This document shows positions 1 to 5,201 of a stretch of DNA of 5,271 nucleotides, piece after piece. The DNA comes from Bacteroidales bacterium. GTDB taxonomy: Bacteria > Bacteroidota > Bacteroidia > Bacteroidales > F082. Each line of letters starts with the position of its first letter. Position 1 is the first letter of the stretch. The translations under genes and the position numbers were made by a program. The stretch lies in assembly GCA_900771045.1 (NCBI GenBank), contig CAAGMM010000253.1:1-5271 (forward strand). The letters are read 5' to 3'. A model generated the notes under the pieces. That model saw nothing but the letters and a program-made list of their open reading frames with translations, did no database searches and had not been told where the DNA came from.

Positions 1-42
1 GATGAGGTAATGCTCGTGCCGGTTCGATTCCGGCCTTCGGTG
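1..42 (+). tRNA. 3' part of a tRNA with a long variable arm (Leu-like or Ser-like)
   Basis: Only the 3' part is present. The T arm is unmistakable: stem GCCGG (18-22), loop TTCGATT (23-29), stem CCGGC (30-34). The 3' acceptor strand CTTCGGT (35-41) and discriminator base G42 follow. Before the T arm, bases 3-6 (TGAG) can pair with 13-16 (CTCG) around a six-base loop, with one free T at 17, which is the layout of a class II variable arm. The T arm and the bases around it resemble bacterial tRNA-Leu, but Leu tRNAs normally have A as discriminator while G is typical of Ser, so identity stays open without the anticodon. No CCA is encoded (the next bases are CAC), so the tail would be added after transcription. 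The next gene begins five bases after the mature end. Confidence 0.8.
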
Positions 43-47
43 CACGT

Positions 48-1064
48 ATGGAAAAGAAACCTCTTCTCGGAGCCTCACTGCAGGAACTGCAGGAAATCGT
101 CGCTGAACTCGGCCTCCCTAAATTCACAGCAAAACAACTCGTCGAATGGATCTATTTAAAAAGGTGTCCGTCATTCGACTTGATGACTAATCTGTCGAAA
201 AACACCCGCGCAATACTTGACGAACGCTTCGCCGTCGGTCTTTACGCACCGGAAAACGTCCAGACTTCCTCCGACGGGACGAAGAAATACCTCTTTAAAG
301 TCTCAGAAGGCTACGTCGAGACGGCCTTCATCCCCGAAAGGGAACGCGCTACTTTGTGCGTGTCGTGCCAGGTGGGCTGCAAAATGAACTGCCGGTTCTG
401 TCAAACAGGCCAACAGGGCTTCCACGGAAACCTCACCGCTGGCGAAATCCTCAACCAGATCTTCAGCATTCCGGAATACGAACAACTGTCTAACTTCGTT
501 TTCATGGAAAGGGGCGAGCCGATGAACAACTACGACGCCGTGATGCGCGCACTCGAAGTGATGACTTCGCCGTGGGGACTCGCGATGAGCCCGACAAGGA
601 TAACCGTTTCGACCGTCGGCATAACGCCTTTTATGAAACGCTTCCTGACGGAGACGAAATGCAACCTCGCCGTCAGCCTGCACAGCCCGTTCTACGAAGA
701 ACGAGTCAAGATAATGCCGGTGGAAAGGACATTCCCGCTGAACGAAGTCCTGCACGCACTGAAACAGCACGACTGGAGCGGACAACGACGCCTCTCCTTT
801 GAATATATAGTCTTCAAAGGCTTGAACGACACGCCCAACCACGTCAGGGAACTCGCAAAACAACTCGGCAGCCTGCGTTGCCGCGTCAACCTCATCAGAT
901 GGCACGCCGTCCCGGATGCCGACTTCCAAAGCCCGTCAACGGACGAAATGGTGCGCTTCCGCGACGCACTGAATAACAAGGGAATAATAGCCACGATAAG
1001 GTCTTCGCGCGGACAAGACATCGACGCCGCCTGCGGTCTGCTGTCAACGAAGAAAATGGGTTAG
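48..1064 (+). CDS. rlmN: RlmN: dual-specificity 23S rRNA A2503 / tRNA A37 C2-methyltransferase (radical SAM)
   Basis: A cytoplasmic radical-SAM enzyme that makes 2-methyladenosine at 23S rRNA A2503 and, in characterised RlmN, at tRNA A37. The 338-residue length fits Bacteroidota members. Residues 1-95 are the small N-terminal RNA-binding domain (LPKFTAKQLVEWIY, MTNLSK, DGTKKYLFKV). The radical-SAM core follows, with CX3CX2C at C111, C115, C118 for the 4Fe-4S cluster. The two catalytic cysteines of the methyl-transfer mechanism are both present: C104, seven residues before the cluster, and C329 in the C-terminal DAACG. Other family blocks are ITVSTVGI (185-192), AVSLHSP (208-214), FEYIVFKGLND (251-261) and NLIRWHAVP (281-289). 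Two oddities: an extra cysteine, C107, where Ser or Thr is usual (CVSCQVGC), and FMERGEP (152-158) instead of the usual FMGxGEP. ATG at 48 fits the family N-terminus. There is no Shine-Dalgarno, because the upstream bases belong to the tRNA. Transcription probably comes from the tRNA promoter outside the window. Confidence 0.96.
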   Translation: MEKKPLLGASLQELQEIVAELGLPKFTAKQLVEWIYLKRCPSFDLMTNLSKNTRAILDERFAVGLYAPENVQTSSDGTKKYLFKVSEGYVETAFIPERERATLCVSCQVGCKMNCRFCQTGQQGFHGNLTAGEILNQIFSIPEYEQLSNFVFMERGEPMNNYDAVMRALEVMTSPWGLAMSPTRITVSTVGITPFMKRFLTETKCNLAVSLHSPFYEERVKIMPVERTFPLNEVLHALKQHDWSGQRRLSFEYIVFKGLNDTPNHVRELAKQLGSLRCRVNLIRWHAVPDADFQSPSTDEMVRFRDALNNKGIIATIRSSRGQDIDAACGLLSTKKMG

Positions 1065-1070
1065 ACGTTT

Positions 1071-1143
1071 GTCAAACCGTCCAACTGTCAAATCGTCAAA
1101 CCGTCCAATTGTCAAATTGTCTAATCGTCAAATTGTCAAATTA
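1071..1143 (+). repeat. Degenerate 8-nt tandem repeat upstream of the beta-mannosidase
   Basis: From 1072 to 1143 there are nine consecutive 8-nt units in strict phase: TCAAACCG, TCCAACTG, TCAAATCG, TCAAACCG, TCCAATTG, TCAAATTG, TCTAATCG, TCAAATTG, TCAAATTA. Written the other way the unit is NAAYYGTC. Variation is concentrated at three positions: the two pyrimidines and one A/C/T position. The array starts 7 bases after the rlmN stop and ends 3 bases before the mannosidase ATG at 1147, so it fills the intergenic gap. It happens to be open in the mannosidase frame from a TTG at 1069, but that is a consequence of the repeat and not a credible start. The same unit family recurs at 5024-5133 on the other strand. 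Function unknown. Confidence 0.9.
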
Positions 1144-1146
1144 TTT

Positions 1147-3195
1147 ATGAAGAAGATACCGCTGATTTTCACCATCGTTGCCGTTTTAACGGGATGTACG
1201 AGCGATTTTATCGCCACTGAACTGACAAACTGGCGGTTTCAGTTTGATAATCAATGGCTTGATGCGACTGTTCCAGGTTGCGTTCATACAGACCTTCTGG
1301 CAAATGACATCATTCCGGATCCTTTCTATGGCACAAACGAAGACTCAGTGCAATGGGTCGGAGACAGCGTTTGGACATATCAAACGACGATTTCACGAAA
1401 AAAAATCGAAAGTCACGAGCACTGCGACCTCGTTTTGGACGGCATTACGCCGTGCGATGTCTTTGTCGAAGGAACAGACCGCGGCAAGCCATTCCGGCAT
1501 CTGATTCTTCACGGCGACAACATGTTCCGCGAATTTCGCATTGATTTACTTGACGTTTTTGATGTTAATCATCATAATATCAATGATTTAGGAGAAAATA
1601 TCACACTAAAAATCACATTTTTCCCGATAAAAAAGACTAACGAAGAATATTTCAGCCGTCATTTCGACCTTCCCGACCACCGTGCCGTGACACGCACCGC
1701 GCCTTATATGCTCGGCTGGGACTGGGGTCCTTCGCTCAGTACAGTCGGAATAACAAAAACCGCGCGACTTGAATGCTACAACGGCGAGCGTCCCGAAATA
1801 AAAACGCCGGTTCCCGAGTCGTGGAACGTCGAGCTGAGGCAGGAACGTGACTCTATCGGTCAGTCGTTCACTTTTTATAGGGACGGCAAGCCACTCTTCG
1901 CCAAAGGAGCCAACTGGATTCCGTGTCACAGCTTCCCGATTCTCACGCCGGCACTCAGGCAGCGTTACGTCGATTTACTCACATCGGCCAAGGAAGCCAA
2001 TTTCAATATGCTCCGCGTGTGGGGCGGCGGCATCTATGAGCCCGATTTCTTCTACGACCTCTGCGACTCGTTGGGCATTATGGTGTGGCAGGACTTCAAC
2101 TTCTCCTGCGCCATTTATCCGTCGGACGACGACTTCCTCAATAATGTCAGTCTTGAGGCCGAGGAACAGGTGAGGCGAATCGCGAAGCATCCGTGCGTCG
2201 TCGTGTGGTGCGGCAACAACGAGGTGAAAAACGGCTGGGAAGACTGGGGCTGGCAGCAGCAATATCAATGGACTCCCGAACAGATGGCGGAACTCCGGCA
2301 CGGCATCGACACTTTGTTTGGCTTGAACGGCATTCTGGCTCAAAAAGTGAAACAATTTGACCCGTTGCACCGCGCCTATATCGCATCGTCGCCGCTTTAC
2401 GGCTGGGGGCATCCCGAATGCGTCACGCACGGCGACAGCCATTATTGGGGCGTCTGGTGGGGCGAACAGCCTTTCGAGGTTTATAGGGAAAAAACCGGAC
2501 GTTTTATGTCGGAATACGGCTTCCAAAGTTATCCCGATTACAGCACCGTCTGTCGTTATTGTCCTGAAAATCAACGGAATATTGATTCACCGACGATGCG
2601 TAAACATCAAAAACACGGTCGTGGCCGCGAAATCATCGATAAAGCTATGATGCAGTATTACGGCGTTGATAGTCAGACACTTTCGCTCGAAGATTACTGT
2701 TATGTCAGTCAACTTCTGCAGGCTTGGGGAACGGGTTACGGCATCCTTCAGCACTTGACGGCACAGCCGCACTGTATGGGCACGCTTTATTGGCAGCTGA
2801 ACGACTGCTGGCCCGTGGCTTCGTGGAGCAGCATCGATTATTACGGCAACTGGAAGGCGCTTCATTACCGCGCCAAAATCCTTTTTGATGACAAGGCCGA
2901 CCTCGACTACTGGCGGAAATATTATGAGACTTATCCTAAAGACCTTCATCTTGAAAAGCCTTTATATACTTTAGAGTTGGTTAACAATGATTTACTTCAA
3001 GTTGAAATTTATACTGAGACAATGCTCCGCGACGTCTTTTTGGAAACGGTTCCGCATATCGACGGCCATTTCGACATCAATTATTTCGATTTAAATTCCA
3101 ATGAAACAATCCGCGCTACCTTCATCCCTTACGACTCCGATGTGGATTTGTCGAAAGTCTATGTCAAACTGAAATGCCTTAACGAAATCCTCTGA
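1147..3195 (+). CDS. Lipoprotein GH2 beta-mannosidase, shortened (two accessory domains apparently missing)
   Basis: Exo-acting glycoside hydrolase family 2 enzyme predicted to release beta-D-mannose from the non-reducing end of mannosides, anchored as a lipoprotein. ATG at 1147 is chosen because it begins a lipoprotein signal: MKK, a hydrophobic stretch, then lipobox LTGC with C17 as the lipidated residue. Of 682 residues, about 25-215 are the N-terminal sugar-binding beta-sandwich (DNMFREFRI 124-132, GWDWGP 190-195). About 240-580 form the catalytic barrel: KGANWIP (253-259), NMLRVWGGGIYEPDFFYDLCD (287-307), WCGNNE with acid/base E359, FMSEYG with nucleophile E456, and TLYWQLNDCWPVASWSSIDY (546-565). 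About 600-682 match the last small domain (HIDGHFDINYFDL). Family members usually have about 850 residues. The Ig-like domain before the barrel is cut to about 15 residues (212-226), and the domain after it to about 20 (581-600). The reading frame is intact, so I call it a gene, but folding and activity are uncertain. The last 17 bp overlap the fucosidase gene tail to tail. Mannosidase versus another GH2 activity rests on the WCGNNE and YWQLNDCWP blocks. Confidence 0.9.
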   Translation: MKKIPLIFTIVAVLTGCTSDFIATELTNWRFQFDNQWLDATVPGCVHTDLLANDIIPDPFYGTNEDSVQWVGDSVWTYQTTISRKKIESHEHCDLVLDGITPCDVFVEGTDRGKPFRHLILHGDNMFREFRIDLLDVFDVNHHNINDLGENITLKITFFPIKKTNEEYFSRHFDLPDHRAVTRTAPYMLGWDWGPSLSTVGITKTARLECYNGERPEIKTPVPESWNVELRQERDSIGQSFTFYRDGKPLFAKGANWIPCHSFPILTPALRQRYVDLLTSAKEANFNMLRVWGGGIYEPDFFYDLCDSLGIMVWQDFNFSCAIYPSDDDFLNNVSLEAEEQVRRIAKHPCVVVWCGNNEVKNGWEDWGWQQQYQWTPEQMAELRHGIDTLFGLNGILAQKVKQFDPLHRAYIASSPLYGWGHPECVTHGDSHYWGVWWGEQPFEVYREKTGRFMSEYGFQSYPDYSTVCRYCPENQRNIDSPTMRKHQKHGRGREIIDKAMMQYYGVDSQTLSLEDYCYVSQLLQAWGTGYGILQHLTAQPHCMGTLYWQLNDCWPVASWSSIDYYGNWKALHYRAKILFDDKADLDYWRKYYETYPKDLHLEKPLYTLELVNNDLLQVEIYTETMLRDVFLETVPHIDGHFDINYFDLNSNETIRATFIPYDSDVDLSKVYVKLKCLNEIL

Positions 3196-4942
3196 TTTTG
3201 AAAACCCACGCCGCAGTGCTTTTTAAGTCGTTGTATTTCAATGATTTAGTATCAATAATAACTTTGCCGTCTTCATATTTCCACGGAAAGGCCTTGTCGC
3301 AACCGAGCATCGTGATTTCGGCGTTGCGTGACGGTTTGTCGATGGCGAGGACGAGGCTGTCCTGAGGATATTCTATCGCAATGGCATATAAATCAGTGCC
3401 TTTCGTGGTGTAGCAGACGTACGGTTTCATCGATTTATAGACGGCGTCGAAGCCTTTTTCAGGTTTGAAGACTGATTTTTCCTCTCCTTTGGAAGAGACG
3501 AACAACCTCATCAGCGCCTCGACTTTTTTCTCCTCGTATTTGACGTTCACGGGATATGAAACGCCTTTCTTCAGCTTCACGGAGCCTCGTGTTGACGTCA
3601 GTTTTTCCGCTTCGGCGGAGTTTTTGAGGGCAGTTTGGACTTTCGCCGGGTTATAGTCGATGACGACGTTATCGCCAATCGTAAGTGTCACATTATCATC
3701 GGCTTCCACGTCAAAAGTATAGACAGCCGTATGTTTTGGGACGAAGACGGCGTTCCATTCGGCGGTGAAGTTGTCGCAGCTGATTTGCAAATCCGGCGAG
3801 TTCCTCACCCAGTCGAAGTTTATCACGCTGTCGATACGGCTTACAGCGACTTCTCTTTCTTCGAAAAACTTGTTGAACGGTCGTGTTTCGAAGATTGCTT
3901 CGCCGTTGATATTCAGCCATTTGCCTAAGTCGAGAAGTCTTTCCTGCTGAAACAGCGGTATTTGTCCGTCGGCTGATGGCCCGACGTTGAGTATCATGCC
4001 GCCGCCCGCTGCCACGAGTGTGACGAAATGTCGGATCAGTTCGTCTGAAGTGATGTAGTTTTCGATAGGTTCGTTGCGGTTAAGTCCGAAAGAGCGTCCG
4101 AGTCCGCGGCATTCGGCCCATGGGCGTTCGGTTTGCGCTATGCCCATGCTGTATTCGGGCGTTTGAAACCCGTGTTGTGTGCCGCTGCCCCATCTCTCAT
4201 TGACGACGGCCTCTTCGCCCACGGTGTTGTAATACCACGAGATGAATTCTTTCGCATGCCATTGTTCCGAGGAGTTGTTCCATTCGCCGTCAGTGAAAAC
4301 CATCGACGGCCTGTATTTGGAAACGAGTTCCTTAAACTGCGGAATCATATAATTATCAACGTAATCGGCGATGGAGTCGTCAGGATCGACCATCCAGACG
4401 TGTTTCGGGTTGTTCCATTCGGCGAGCGAGAAATACAGTCCCATCTTCAAGCCCTTGGCACGTACGGAGTTGGTCAGTTCGCCGACGACGTCGCGGTGCG
4501 GCCCGCTTGTGACGCTGTTCCATTCGGGAGCTAACTCGCTGTCCCACAGGCAATATCCGTCGTGATGCTTAGCGACAAGAAGTGCGTATCTTGCCCCACT
4601 TTTACGGAAGAGTTCCGCCCATTCGTCGGGATTCCACAATTCGCCCTTGAACATATCCTTGAAGTCGGAATATTGAAAATCTTCGCCGTAGGTGCGTTTC
4701 TGAAAGGCCGTCCTTTCCGGGTCGTTAACCATAATGCCGCGATAATACCAGTCGCCGTAGCCTTCCTTTGAGGCAAACGCGGGAACGGAATAAAGCCCCC
4801 AATGGATGAAGATTCCGAGTTTCGCATCGGAAAGCCACTGAGGATAACCGCGCTGATTGATTGATTCCCACGTCGGAGCGACGTTTTGCGCACCAACCGT
4901 AAGGCTCATCATAATGAAAAGAAAGGCGACAAATTTCTTCAT
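3179..4942 (-). CDS. Secreted GH29 alpha-L-fucosidase with a PA14-like domain
   Basis: Retaining exo-alpha-L-fucosidase of family GH29, exported to the periplasm or beyond. ATG at 4942 begins a Sec signal peptide (MKKFVAFLFIMMSLTVGA, likely cut before Q19). A TTG six codons upstream only adds MPKKVF in front of it, so I reject it. The 587 residues divide into: catalytic barrel about 25-355, with WLSDAKLGIFIHWGLYSVPA (36-55), KHHDGYCLW (125-133), FTDGEW with predicted nucleophile D218, and MILNVGPSADGQIP (316-329); then a PA14-like beta-sandwich about 370-490 (FTAEWNAVFVP, YTFDVEADDNVTLTIGDNVVIDY); then the usual GH29 C-terminal sandwich about 500-587 (YTTKGTDLYAIAIEYP to WVFKIRG). The expected acid/base segment reads PWAECRGLGRSFG (274-286): the residue after W275 is Ala where Glu is common, and E277 is one place later. 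The gene runs against the mannosidase and overlaps its end. Linkage preference cannot be read from the sequence. Confidence 0.94.
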   Translation of the reverse strand: MKKFVAFLFIMMSLTVGAQNVAPTWESINQRGYPQWLSDAKLGIFIHWGLYSVPAFASKEGYGDWYYRGIMVNDPERTAFQKRTYGEDFQYSDFKDMFKGELWNPDEWAELFRKSGARYALLVAKHHDGYCLWDSELAPEWNSVTSGPHRDVVGELTNSVRAKGLKMGLYFSLAEWNNPKHVWMVDPDDSIADYVDNYMIPQFKELVSKYRPSMVFTDGEWNNSSEQWHAKEFISWYYNTVGEEAVVNERWGSGTQHGFQTPEYSMGIAQTERPWAECRGLGRSFGLNRNEPIENYITSDELIRHFVTLVAAGGGMILNVGPSADGQIPLFQQERLLDLGKWLNINGEAIFETRPFNKFFEEREVAVSRIDSVINFDWVRNSPDLQISCDNFTAEWNAVFVPKHTAVYTFDVEADDNVTLTIGDNVVIDYNPAKVQTALKNSAEAEKLTSTRGSVKLKKGVSYPVNVKYEEKKVEALMRLFVSSKGEEKSVFKPEKGFDAVYKSMKPYVCYTTKGTDLYAIAIEYPQDSLVLAIDKPSRNAEITMLGCDKAFPWKYEDGKVIIDTKSLKYNDLKSTAAWVFKIRGFR

Positions 4943-4957
4943 AAAGACTTTTTTCGG

Positions 4958-4965
4958 CAAATATA
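4958..4965 (-). promoter_or_regulatory. Candidate Bacteroidota -7 promoter box for the fucosidase gene
   Basis: On the minus strand this reads TATATTTG, a full match to the Bacteroidota sigma-ABfr -7 consensus TANNTTTG. It ends 15 bases before the fucosidase ATG, so a transcript starting a few bases after the box would have a leader of only about 10 bases. I see no matching TTTG-type -33 element 19-23 bases upstream, where the GAAGATA repeat lies, so this could be a chance match. The region between box and ATG is A-rich and has no Shine-Dalgarno sequence. Confidence 0.35.
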
Positions 4966-4975
4966 CGAAAAAAAA

Positions 4976-4993
4976 GAAGATAGAAGATAGAAG
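4976..4993. repeat. Short 7-nt tandem repeat (GAAGATA, 2.6 copies)
   Basis: GAAGATA occurs at 4976-4982 and 4983-4989, with GAAG at 4990-4993. It sits directly after an A-rich run and 11 bases beyond the candidate -7 box of the fucosidase gene, where a -33 element would be expected. Too short to assign a role. Confidence 0.6.
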
Positions 4994-4995
4994 GC

Positions 4996-5013
4996 TTACG
5001 ATATTTACGATAT
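4996..5013. repeat. Two copies of a 9-nt unit (TTACGATAT)
   Basis: TTACGATAT is repeated exactly at 4996-5004 and 5005-5013, followed by a decayed start of a third copy (TTGCG, 5014-5018). This is the second of several different short-period repeats lined up upstream of the fucosidase gene. CGATAT alone is not a complete palindrome, and no function can be assigned. Confidence 0.6.
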
Positions 5014-5023
5014 TTGCGTTTTG

Positions 5024-5133
5024 GACAGTTAGACAGTTTGACGATTGGACGATTTGATTCGACAGTTTTTGACTTTTTGACGATTAGACTTTTTTGGACA
5101 ATTAGACCGATTGACGATTAGACTTTTTGACTT
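5024..5133 (-). repeat. Degenerate 8-nt repeat upstream of the fucosidase, same family as 1071-1143
   Basis: On the plus strand about fourteen units begin with GA (nearly all GAC), mostly 8 bases apart: starts at 5024, 5032, 5040, 5048, 5056, 5061, 5071, 5079, 5087, 5097, 5105, 5113, 5121, 5129. Typical units are GACAGTTT, GACGATTG, GACGATTA and GACTTTTT. Spacing breaks to 5 or 10 bases at three places, so it is less regular than the first array. Read on the minus strand the units become NAAYYGTC, and at least AAATCGTC and TAATCGTC are identical to units at 1071-1143. The block begins 81 bases upstream of the fucosidase ATG and runs directly into the TAAACCC tract. Confidence 0.85.
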
Positions 5134-5201
5134 TAAACCCTAAACCCTAAACCCTAAACCCTAAACCCTAAACCCTAAACCCTAAACCCTGAACCCTAAA
5201 C
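5134..5201. repeat. Telomere-like (TAAACCC)n tandem repeat
   Basis: Eight perfect copies of TAAACCC run from 5134 to 5189, then one copy with a single change (TGAACCC, 5190-5196) and a partial copy (TAAAC, 5197-5201). The minus strand is therefore (GGGTTTA)n, the same 7-nt unit as the common plant telomere repeat. Its nine GGG runs make a G-quadruplex possible on the coding strand of the fucosidase gene, about 190-255 bases upstream of its ATG. Flanks are bacterial-looking intergenic DNA, so this is read as an internal microsatellite and not a chromosome end. Confidence 0.95.

Noticed and set aside
303..929. A 208-residue open frame on the minus strand inside rlmN.
   Set aside because: It is antisense to strongly conserved RlmN motifs, its translation has no recognisable domain, and it is expected from codon bias in the real gene.
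1069..1146. In-frame extension of the mannosidase from a TTG at 1069 (26 extra residues).
   Set aside because: The extension is translated tandem repeat (SNRP, SNRQ, IVKL motifs) and would bury the lipoprotein signal that begins cleanly at the ATG at 1147.
1975..2574. A 199-residue open frame on the minus strand inside the mannosidase.
   Set aside because: It lies opposite the conserved catalytic barrel and has no recognisable domain or start context.
1147..3195. Calling the mannosidase a pseudogene because of its reduced length.
   Set aside because: The frame is open from signal peptide to final domain and all catalytic motifs are intact; the losses fall at domain boundaries.
3170..3230. 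Bidirectional terminator at the gene convergence.
   Set aside because: No convincing inverted repeat followed by a T-run was found on either strand.
4133..4534. A 133-residue plus-strand open frame inside the fucosidase.
   Set aside because: Antisense shadow of the GH29 catalytic domain; no family features.
4943..4960. TTG start at 4960 for the fucosidase.
   Set aside because: It adds only MPKKVF before a complete signal peptide starting at the ATG at 4942, and it overlaps the candidate -7 box.
5024..5201. CRISPR array.
   Set aside because: Units are 7-8 bp with no spacers of regular length; these are simple tandem repeats.
5134..5201. A true telomere or eukaryotic contaminant.
   Set aside because: The tract is short, internal, and joins directly to a repeat family that also occurs at 1071-1143 between two bacterial genes. 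Misassembly cannot be excluded without reads.
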